Below are positions 8,695 through 17,400 of a stretch of DNA of 64,000 bases, piece after piece. The stretch comes from Ruminococcus sp. AM22-13 (lineage in GTDB: Bacteria > Bacillota > Clostridia > Lachnospirales > Lachnospiraceae), in NCBI RefSeq assembly GCF_003471165.1, contig NZ_QRIL01000015.1:1-64000 (forward strand). The letters are read 5' to 3'. Both the position numbers and the translations under genes were made by a program. Position 1 is the stretch's first letter; each line of letters starts with the position of its first letter. The notes below the pieces were generated by a model. It was not told where the DNA came from. It saw nothing but the letters and a program-made list of their open reading frames with translations, and did no database searches.

Positions 8695-10038
8695 CTATTC
8701 CTCTTTTTTATCACATAAAATTTCCTCAAAAATCGGTGTGAAATCAATATCTTTTATTGCTCCATACTGGCTGATAAAATATTTACTCATATAATCTTCA
8801 TGCTTACGGACACCCTTATCACCTGTTGTTCCAAAATCAGATAATGCATATAAAACACTGTCATGTGTATCATCGTCTCTTTCAACAAACTTAATCTCAT
8901 CCCTCCGGAATAAGTTTGAATTTAAAAAAATCGGATTATGTGTATTAAATACGAGCTGCGCATGATGGATATTTACATCATCATTGTGAAAGACATTAAT
9001 AATGCTCATCAATGCCATCGGATGAATCGATGCATCAAATTCATCTACCACTAATGTTCCTCCCGTCTGCATTGCTTTAATCACAAGAGGAAACATATTG
9101 ATAAAACGAATTGTTCCATAAGATTCGAAAATATCTGCTGCAATTGCTGTGGCCTTCTGATCTTTCATATTTTTAAATATAGAATATAATTTCGCATCCG
9201 GCTCATCATCACTCACTACATACCCAATTGCATTTGAATTGATTCCGAATAATTTTGCTGCTTCATCGGTTGTCTTTTCAACATAAACCGCTTTTTTCTT
9301 CGGATCTGCAAATCTTTTAATCAACTGCATCGAATCCGCACGATAAATTACCATGAATTTATTTGCAAACCAATCAACAATCAGTTTTGTGAATTTCGGT
9401 GAAAAAATTAATTTAAACCCATTCGTCAAAAATAATTCTTCCTGATTCAAACTGTTTTTGGCGATTTCATTTATGCTTCCTGCATTCTGTTCTGTTATAT
9501 CAGATAAATAATCTTTGATTACCTTTAAGTTCTCTACTTTCAGGTCTTCCTTACGTTCAAATATTCTTTCTCCATTGACTTCCAATACTTCTGCAAGAAT
9601 TTTTCTTTGGTATTCCTCTTCGAGAAAAGTTCCAAGATCAATCTTCAATTTATAGTGTATTTTAAATTTATGCTCTTCTCCATCTTCCTCATAAAATTCT
9701 ATATCAAAGCATACAGGCTTAGATGCCGGTTCATTATTATTTGGAATCAATTCCAATGCCGATGCAGCCGGATTTGGTGAAGATTTCTCTTCGGAATTTC
9801 TAATATTTCCTCTCAAAACAATTGCCCGTAATACATCCATTGCACCAATAATATTCGTTTTACCTGCTGCATTTGGTCCATAAATAACTGAAGAACTCAA
9901 TCCCTTTATTTCTTTTCCTTTTATTTTTGTCTTCATCAGACTATAATCTAATCCCTTTTGCTTTGGAGCAGCCACCATCGAAAAACTTGCCTCTTCCACA
10001 AAAGATTTATAATTTTGGGTTTTAAATTCCAGAAGCAT
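8695..10038 (-). CDS. SMC/ABC-like ATP-binding protein (AAA_15/AAA_21, OLD-like)
   Basis: A 447-aa ATPase with the layout of stand-alone SMC-like ATPases. It starts MLLEFKTQNYKSFVEEASFS, with Walker A YGPNAAGKTN at about residues 53-62 and a long helical middle. Near the C-terminus GTLVVDEFDASIHP is the Walker B/D-loop segment, followed by the FNTHNPIFLNS switch typical of this family. Relatives occur in anti-phage systems (for example paired with RloB-like or TOPRIM proteins), but no partner gene is adjacent here. GGAGGTGATAAA precedes the ATG. It has its own near-consensus promoter. A defence role is inference; the ATPase fold is well supported. Confidence 0.85.
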   Translation of the reverse strand: MLLEFKTQNYKSFVEEASFSMVAAPKQKGLDYSLMKTKIKGKEIKGLSSSVIYGPNAAGKTNIIGAMDVLRAIVLRGNIRNSEEKSSPNPAASALELIPNNNEPASKPVCFDIEFYEEDGEEHKFKIHYKLKIDLGTFLEEEYQRKILAEVLEVNGERIFERKEDLKVENLKVIKDYLSDITEQNAGSINEIAKNSLNQEELFLTNGFKLIFSPKFTKLIVDWFANKFMVIYRADSMQLIKRFADPKKKAVYVEKTTDEAAKLFGINSNAIGYVVSDDEPDAKLYSIFKNMKDQKATAIAADIFESYGTIRFINMFPLVIKAMQTGGTLVVDEFDASIHPMALMSIINVFHNDDVNIHHAQLVFNTHNPIFLNSNLFRRDEIKFVERDDDTHDSVLYALSDFGTTGDKGVRKHEDYMSKYFISQYGAIKDIDFTPIFEEILCDKKEE

Positions 10039-10082
10039 TTTATCACCTCCATTCTGCTTACTTTTTACAAAATCATATTCTC

Positions 10083-10111
10083 ATTATAACTATATTGTAT
10101 GATAGAGTCAA
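10083..10111 (-). promoter_or_regulatory. Near-consensus sigma-A promoter of the ATPase at 10038
   Basis: On the minus strand TTGACT (10111-10106), a 17-nt spacer, then TATAAT (10088-10083), about 45 bp upstream of the ATG. Confidence 0.75.
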
Positions 10112-10198
10112 TTTTTTATTCTTATTTTGAACTTTTTTTGCAAAACAAAAGCAATTACAGAGTGGATAGGAAAACTATGTCTATCAACGGAATAGTAT

Positions 10199-10227
10199 TT
10201 GTTAAAGATGACGTGATTCTATATAAC
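10199..10227 (+). promoter_or_regulatory. Candidate promoter of the first Ig-like paralogue
   Basis: TTGTTA (10199-10204), a 17-nt spacer and TATAAC (10222-10227) lie about 140 bp before the ATG at 10368. The match is moderate and the region is AT-rich, so this is tentative. Confidence 0.35.
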
Positions 10228-10367
10228 TGAATAAAACCGGAATATTAATAGATAAAATACCATTTATAAATCTCAATATATATACCGACATCGTAAATTC
10301 TCTCCATTACTTAGTAAAGCTTTTCTCATTTATGAACCTGTACACCACCCAAAGGGGAACTATAATC

Positions 10368-13300
10368 ATGACAAAGATTAAAAACACAAAGAAGGGCATG
10401 GCAAAAAAGACATTAAGTATGTCACTTGTTGTTGCAATGCTTGCTACTTCTAATGTGCCGGTATGGGCAGCTGAGTTCAGCGATGGTACAGATGCAGCTG
10501 TAGCTACTGAAGCTCCAGCTGCTGAAACATTCTCTGACGAGACAGATGCTCCTGTAGTTGAAGATGCAACTAATACAACAGCAGCAACTGAAACTGTTAA
10601 AAATGATTCTTATAATGTAACACCTACATTTTCTTCTAATGTAGCAGCTAATAATTCTGTAGCATGGAACGCAGGAAATATTACTGCAAGTTTTAAAGTA
10701 ACAGCTAAAGATGGTAGCACATCACTTCCTTCAGGCGCAACTCTTAATTATGCTTGGAAAGTAGACGGTATTGCATCTACAGAGTATACATGTGATTTTA
10801 ACTCAGACGTAACAACTGTAAATGCACCTGTAGACCAAAATACAGCTGGAAAAACATTAACATTATACATTTATGTAAAAGCAAATGACGGTACTACTCC
10901 TTGGGATTATACATCTAATGCAATTCAGGTAAAAGCAGTCACAGATCCAGCACTGGCTAATATTACAACTAGTTACAATCCTACTTATAATGGAAAAGAA
11001 CAGGTAATCACAGCTGATCAGATTTCTTGGGGGACTGGCGTGTCTTCTTCTGATTATGATATTGCAGTAAGCGGTGATACGAAAAACGTTACAGACGATG
11101 GCGTTACAGTTACAATTACTACCAAAAAAACTGGATATACAGGAAGTAAAACTTTAAAATATCAGATTCAGCCATTAACATTAAACGGAACTACAACAAA
11201 AGATGCTGAAGGAAATGTTACTCTTGATCAGACAATCAGTGGACATTTTGAGGCAACTTTAAAAACAACTAATTTTACATATACTGGAAAAGTTATCAGA
11301 GTGAAAGCTTCTGATGTTACATTAATTGATAAAGATACAAAAGAAGATTTATCTGCATACTTAAAAGCTGATGAAAAAGGATATGTTTCCTTAAAGGCAA
11401 TTTCTGCTCAAGACGCAGGAGAAACTCCATTACGTTTAAACTTAATCGAAGGTCAGCCAGAAAGTGGAAGTAAAAACTATTCTATCGCAGCATCTACCGA
11501 TAAAAAAACAGATGCAGATGGATATAGAACAATCGAAACATCTAATAAAGCAACTATTGCTGTTCGTGATTTATCTACAGTAGATATTTCTATCAAGGCA
11601 AAATCCATCCCAACAGCAGGTACTGCTGTTAGCTTAACTAAAGATGATGTTACTTTTACTGATAAAACATCTAAAGAAACTTTGGATTTATTTAATCAGG
11701 TTGATTTAACTATTCCAAAAACAGCTACTGCAAAAGGTTCCTATGAAGTAACTGTAGAACCAAAAACAGCAGTTGATAACGTTACAGGAAAAACAACAGC
11801 AACTTTAAACCTTGTCGCAGCAGATATTTCAGCAGCAACTTTCTCTGGAAAGGAAGCAACTACAGCCGAAGAATATACTGGGGCTGCTGTTACAAAAACT
11901 GAAAAACAGTTAGGCTCTTTAGTTTTAAATGGTAAAGCAATCGATAAGAGTGAGTATACAATTGAATACGCAAACAACACCAATGCAGGTACTGCAAAAA
12001 TTATTGTAAAAGGAAAAGGAAGCTTTGAAGGAAGCGAAGCTGTCTTTGAATTTACAATCAATCCAGCTAAAGTAACTGCCAGTGACGTAGCTGTAGAAAA
12101 GAAAGTAGAATATATTGATACTCAGAATGCAGCTGATTATAAAGATGCAGTTAAACTTGTTGTAAAAGCTAAAAATGGAAATAAGAAAGAATTTACACTT
12201 GTAAACGGTACAGATTATACTGTTAAATATTCTTTCAATACAGAAAACACAATTGATACTGGATATGTAAAAGCTACAGTAACAATTACAAACAAAAACT
12301 TCCTTGGTGCAGGATCTACATTTGAAAAAGAATCTCAGATTAAAGCACGTGCTATTAAGAGCGAAAATATCAAATTAAAAGAGAATTCCTTTACTTATAC
12401 TGGCAGTGCTATTACACCGGATTTTGATGTTGTTATTGATGGAAAAATTGTAAATCCAAATCTGTACACAGCGACATTTACTAATAACGTTAATGCTGGA
12501 ACAGCAACATTAACAGTAACAGGAAAAGATGTAGCAGACTCAACTGCTGTTGATAAAGTTACTAAATATAGCGATATCCCGGCTAAACTTACTTTCGAAA
12601 TTAAACCAGCTGATGCTTCAAACTTAGTAGGTGTTATTGCTTCCGAGGCATATAGAGGATATTCTATTGAAATTCCAGCAGATGGTATTAATCTGAAATT
12701 AGGTAATAATGTCATTGATGTTGCAAGCAACTTTAAATTATCATATGGCGAAAACCTTAACATTGGTCATGGTACTGTAACTCTTACACCAAAAAATGGA
12801 AACTTCACAGGAACTAAAACTGTTACTTTTGATATTGTTGGAAAATTAGTTAATGAAGATAACGTTACAGCAGATATCAAAGGATATGATGCCAACGGAA
12901 TCGAAAAAACAGATGGATTTAAGTATGATGGAACTGCCCATACCTATGATAAAGTAATTGCATCTATCAGCTATACCGAAAATGGTAAAACTACTAAACT
13001 TGTTGAAGGTAAAGATTATGACTTAGTATATGTTGATAATGTATACGGTAAAAATGTCAATGGCACTCAGAAAGGTGCTGTCCTTGCTATTGCTAAAGGA
13101 ACTTATGGTGGAAGCTTAACCACTTCAGATAAGTCTGTTGTTAAAGGTATTTATACAGATGCGGAAGGAAATAAGACAGCAAACGTAATCGCTATTAAAA
13201 CATTTGAAATTACACCAGTAAAAGTTAATGCAAGTAGTGTAGTTATTAAAAATGCAGTATACGCAGGTGGTTTATCAGTAAAACCAAATGTTACTATTGT

Positions 13301-14279
13301 AGTTAATGGTGTAACTCTTGTAGAAGGAAAAGATTACACATTAAATTTATCAGGATCTGAAGATTTAGTAAATGCTACAACAGGAAAAACAAATAAGGTA
13401 TCTATCAGCTTTAAAAATGGATATGTTGCTGGTGGAACAGCAGTTACAGCACCGAAAGATTGGGGAATTGATAAATTTGATCTTGCAAATGCAGATGTAA
13501 CTGTAGAAGATGGTAAAGTTACTGTTAAATGCGGTCGTGTTGATGTTGAAACATCCGAGTACACTGTAGAACAGAAAGACGGTAAGGTTACTGTAACAGC
13601 TAAGAAAGACAGCAAGAACTATACTGGTTCTAAGACTGTTGATGCTGTAACAGAAGATCAGAAGCCAGGAACTCCAATGATCAGCAATGTCAAAGTTGTT
13701 GGTAACAAAGCAACAGTAATCCTTTCTGGTGAAGTTGATGGCGCTGCAGGTTATGATTATGTAATCTCAACAGACCGTGACTGCATCACAAATAAAGATT
13801 ATACTTCTGTAAACAAAAACCAGGTTAAAACTAACACTACATTCGAATATGTAGGTCAGAACACCTATTACGCATATTGCCATGCTTGGAAACGTGATGA
13901 GAATGGTAAGAAAGTATTCGGAGAATGGTCTAACGCATATCCATTCGTTGTAACAGCAATCACACCATCCCAGCCAGTGATCACAAGCGTTAAAGTAAGC
14001 GGTTCTACTGTAACTGTAACATATACAAAAGCATCCAATGCTGATGGATATGATGTAGTTCTCGGAACATCTACAAAGAAAGTTAACGGAGAAACACGTC
14101 CGGTAGAATACGGAAAACTCGTTAAGAAGAACATCAAAGGCAATGTTGTAACAGCAACATTCAAGAATGTGAAGAAAGGAACCTACTATGCAGGTCTCCA
14201 CGCATTCAACAGAACTTCTGAAGACGGAAAGAAAGTATTCAGCCAGTGGTCAAACGTTAAAAAAGTAACTGTAAAATAA
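10368..14279 (+). CDS. Large secreted protein with MBG/Ig-like repeats and C-terminal FN3-like pair (paralogue 1)
   Basis: A 1303-aa exported protein. Residues 1-35 are a signal peptide (MTKIKNTKKGMAKKTLSMSL, then a hydrophobic run to VPVWA-AEF). An acidic FSDGTDAA/FSDETDAP linker follows. The body is a tandem of beta-sandwich units with the recurring pattern YTG ... I ... V ... G ... DY.V.Y..N...GTA.V...G.G.Y.G....F.I, typical of MBG/Ig-like bacterial repeats. The last ~200 residues (from about 1100) are two FN3-like modules, each ending in KVFGEWSN/KVFSQWSN. There is no LPXTG, SLH or C-terminal membrane segment, so the mode of retention is not visible. I chose the ATG at 10368, 9 nt after AAAGGGGA, and the paralogues start at the same place. 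Probably an adhesin or surface-layer-associated protein, which is inference. Confidence 0.85.
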   Translation: MTKIKNTKKGMAKKTLSMSLVVAMLATSNVPVWAAEFSDGTDAAVATEAPAAETFSDETDAPVVEDATNTTAATETVKNDSYNVTPTFSSNVAANNSVAWNAGNITASFKVTAKDGSTSLPSGATLNYAWKVDGIASTEYTCDFNSDVTTVNAPVDQNTAGKTLTLYIYVKANDGTTPWDYTSNAIQVKAVTDPALANITTSYNPTYNGKEQVITADQISWGTGVSSSDYDIAVSGDTKNVTDDGVTVTITTKKTGYTGSKTLKYQIQPLTLNGTTTKDAEGNVTLDQTISGHFEATLKTTNFTYTGKVIRVKASDVTLIDKDTKEDLSAYLKADEKGYVSLKAISAQDAGETPLRLNLIEGQPESGSKNYSIAASTDKKTDADGYRTIETSNKATIAVRDLSTVDISIKAKSIPTAGTAVSLTKDDVTFTDKTSKETLDLFNQVDLTIPKTATAKGSYEVTVEPKTAVDNVTGKTTATLNLVAADISAATFSGKEATTAEEYTGAAVTKTEKQLGSLVLNGKAIDKSEYTIEYANNTNAGTAKIIVKGKGSFEGSEAVFEFTINPAKVTASDVAVEKKVEYIDTQNAADYKDAVKLVVKAKNGNKKEFTLVNGTDYTVKYSFNTENTIDTGYVKATVTITNKNFLGAGSTFEKESQIKARAIKSENIKLKENSFTYTGSAITPDFDVVIDGKIVNPNLYTATFTNNVNAGTATLTVTGKDVADSTAVDKVTKYSDIPAKLTFEIKPADASNLVGVIASEAYRGYSIEIPADGINLKLGNNVIDVASNFKLSYGENLNIGHGTVTLTPKNGNFTGTKTVTFDIVGKLVNEDNVTADIKGYDANGIEKTDGFKYDGTAHTYDKVIASISYTENGKTTKLVEGKDYDLVYVDNVYGKNVNGTQKGAVLAIAKGTYGGSLTTSDKSVVKGIYTDAEGNKTANVIAIKTFEITPVKVNASSVVIKNAVYAGGLSVKPNVTIVVNGVTLVEGKDYTLNLSGSEDLVNATTGKTNKVSISFKNGYVAGGTAVTAPKDWGIDKFDLANADVTVEDGKVTVKCGRVDVETSEYTVEQKDGKVTVTAKKDSKNYTGSKTVDAVTEDQKPGTPMISNVKVVGNKATVILSGEVDGAAGYDYVISTDRDCITNKDYTSVNKNQVKTNTTFEYVGQNTYYAYCHAWKRDENGKKVFGEWSNAYPFVVTAITPSQPVITSVKVSGSTVTVTYTKASNADGYDVVLGTSTKKVNGETRPVEYGKLVKKNIKGNVVTATFKNVKKGTYYAGLHAFNRTSEDGKKVFSQWSNVKKVTVK

Positions 14280-14282
14280 TCC

Positions 14283-14312
14283 ATTTGGGTAGAGCAAATA
14301 CAGATTCCTAAA
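14283..14312 (+). repeat. Shared 3' element downstream of paralogue 1
   Basis: CATTTGGGTA, a short variable spacer, then ACAGATTCCTAAAA follow the stop of paralogue 1. The same element follows paralogue 2 (14403-14436) and paralogue 3 (20468-20503), and a related TTTGGGTAAAGATTCCTA lies 5' of paralogue 3 near 24487-24504. Confidence 0.7.
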
Positions 14313-14358
14313 ACAGGAAAGCCCCGGTTATTATGGACCGGGGCTTTTCCTGTTTTTA
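14313..14358. terminator. Strong bidirectional terminator of paralogues 1 and 2
   Basis: AACAGGAAAGCCCCGG (14313) pairs with CCGGGGCTTTTCCTGTT (14339), followed by TTTTT on the plus strand and by TTTT on the minus strand. Confidence 0.85.
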
Positions 14359-14368
14359 ATACTGAGAA

Positions 14369-14405
14369 GAGCCCCAGTCTTAATTGACCGGGGCTCCCTT
14401 TTTAG
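14369..14405. terminator. Second terminator hairpin between paralogues 1 and 2
   Basis: GAGCCCC (14370) pairs with GGGGCTC (14391) with an extended stem and is followed by CCTTTTT on the plus strand. Its GCCCCGG core resembles the neighbouring hairpin at 14313, suggesting a tandem copy. Confidence 0.75.
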
Positions 14406-14436
14406 GAATCTGTATGAATACCCAAATGGATTATTT
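14403..14436 (-). repeat. Shared 3' element downstream of paralogue 2
   Basis: The inverted counterpart of the element at 14283-14312 (minus strand: CCATTTGGGTA, spacer, ACAGATTCCTAAAA), directly after the stop of the minus-strand gene. Confidence 0.7.
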
Positions 14437-17400
14437 TACAGTTACTTTCTTTGCATTGGACCATTTGCTGAATACTTTCTTTCCATCTTCAGATGTTCTG
14501 TTGAAGGAATGAAGTCCAGCATAGTAAGTTCCCTTCTTTACGTTCTTGAATGTTACAGTCACAACATTGCCTTTGATGTTCTTCTTAACAAGTGTTCCGT
14601 AATCTACCGGACGCTTTTCACCGTTTACACTCTTAACAGAATTTCCAAGAACCACATCATATCCTGTTGCATTTTTGGATGCTGTATAAGTTACAGTTAC
14701 TGTGTTTCCTTTTGCTTTTACGCTTGTGATCTTTGGTGTAGATGGTGTTGTAGCTGTTACCTCAAATTTGTAGATATTTGACCATGCACCAAATACTTTC
14801 TTACCATTCTCATCACGTTTCCAAGCGTGGCAGTATGCATAGTATGTACCTTTCTGTACATAGTAGAAGTTTGTGTTTGTTTTCAGGATGTTCTTACTGA
14901 TATCAACACGGCCGTTCTGATAATCTTCTTCTGTAGCGATTACGTAGTCATATCCAACAGCTCCGTCTACATCGCCAGAAAGTACTGGTGTTGCAACATT
15001 ACCTTTAACTACTACGTCAGAAATCATTGCTTTGCCAACTTCTGGTTTAGCTTCTACGATGTTAAATGTAGCTTCTTTTGTTCCCTTATAGTTGTTTCCT
15101 TTGGCTGTGATGGTTACAGTACCAACGCCAACTTCTTTATTCTCACCATAAGATAATGTATAATCTACGTCCGGTGTCAGGACAACATCGCCGTTCATAA
15201 CTGTAACAGCAGGTGTGATCTGGCTTCCAGTGTATGTCTTATCTTCGATAGTATTAACAGTAACATCTTTCAGGTCTTTTGCTACGATGTTGTAGTTTAC
15301 AGTCAGGGTATTGTCTGCATTTCCTTTTACAGTGTAGTTCTTTGTATCAAGGATTGTGATGACAGCTTCACCCTTATCACCTACATTAACGCCGCTCTTA
15401 TATTCAACTTTGTAATCTTTGCCTTCTTCAAGTTCTTTTCCACTTACCGGATTCTTAACTGTAATCTTGGCTTCTGCGATCTTTCCACCTGCATATTCTG
15501 CATCTGCTGCTGTTGCGCATGCATTGGTAAGTTCTGCTGCCTTGATGTTGAATGGGAGACGGATCTCACCAGCGTAGTTGCCGATACCACGTGCCACTAC
15601 ATATGGTCCAGCATAATCTGCTGCATCAAGATTTTCTTTTCCTGTTGCTGTATAGCTGTTTACGTTGTTTACATAAACGATCTCGTAGTCTTTGCCTTCT
15701 TCCAGTTTCAGTGGGCTTGGAGTAAACTTCACTTCCGGTTTGATCTCATTTCCTGTGTAAACCTGATCAGCAATGACTTTCTTATCAAATTTACCGTTGA
15801 TCAGCTCACCAACAATCTTGAAGGTTGTTGTAAGGGTTCCTTCATAGGATCCTTTACCTGTGATTGTGATTGTTGCAGTTCCTACATTCTTGTTATCCTT
15901 GTATTCTACTGTATAATCACGACCTTCTTCCAGTTTATTGTTGTTTGCATCTACTACAGCGAATGTTGCCTTTACATCTTTTCCGTCATTATACATTTCG
16001 TTTTTCAGTACGGAATCAGCTGCTGTATATCCGGAAAGGTCATTCTTTGTGCTTGGTTTGTAGTTGTTTACAATCTTACCATCGGAGATGGATTTACTGG
16101 AGATTGCAAAGTTCTTCTGGAGTTTGTCTTTGTATCTTCCATTGATACCTTCTACTGTAACTGTTGCATTTCCTACAGAAACATTGTCTTTCCATGTAGC
16201 CTTGAAGTCTTTACCTTCTACTAATGTATAGGTTCCATCAGTGATCACAAGAGCTGGTTTGGAAGCACTTCCTGTCCATTTCTGGGCATCGATATCTGCA
16301 AATTTGATATCAGAAGATGTCAGGCTCTTAGCTGTAATATTCATAGTATAAGTTGCTTCGCCTGTATAATCTCCATCATAGAAGTAATCACCAGTATCTG
16401 CGTTACGGCTCTGATGAGCTTTTACAGTGATTTCAAAATGACCTTTAGATGTATCATCTTTATCATTATTTACCCAACGGATCCAGTCGATGCTGAAGTC
16501 TTTTCCCTCGGTTAATCTTGTGGTTTTTCCTGCGATTGCCAATGCAAATTTGTCAGCCGGTGCATAAACATCTTTAGCAGTGCTATTTGTTGCAAGTGCA
16601 TTAAATACGATCGGTGCACTGATTTCGCTGGTTACAGTTCTATTACTGATTGTCTGCTGTTCAATATTAAAGTAGAAAGTTCTTTCTCCTTTATATTTAC
16701 CAATCATCTTGATGGTAACACTTGGAGCCGGGTTGTTGTTGTATTTTCCTGCATGGAGGTTGTTGTTGTATGTAACAGTATAGTCATGTCCGGCTACTAA
16801 TGTTTCAATACCCCAGGAATAATCACCTTCATCATAAATATCAGCAGTATGATGTTTCAGAGATTTTAAGCCATCAAATGTGATATCAGAGCCAGTAAAT
16901 GTTTCACCTTTACCTGCGGTCTTATCAAGAGCTACTTTTGTAAGAGTAGAACCATTTTCCATATATACATCACCAGTGATAGCACTTGCAATCTCACCTA
17001 AGAATGCATTTCCTCTGGTAATGTCAGAACCAGGAATTTTAGTTGTATCATTAAAGATATCATCTGCTTCAGCTGTAACATCTACTGTCAGGGTACCATA
17101 AAAGTTCTGATTAGCTTCGAAGTTTGTAGCGGAAGCTGCTGTACCAACTACTTTTAATGTGACTTTTTCACCTGGAATAATATTCTTATTTGCTACTTTA
17201 ATAGTATAGTTATTTGTATCAGATAAGTCAATTTTTCTTCCGTCTGCTGTTTTATAATATACTTTTACGTATTTTGCAAGTTTTGTAGAATCTTTTAAAG
17301 TCTCTACTGGAATAGTAGTTTCGGATACTTTTACTTCACATTTACTTTCCAGATTTTCAGGTACTACATTGATTTTTGTAGCAGCTGTACTTGTAGTTGC

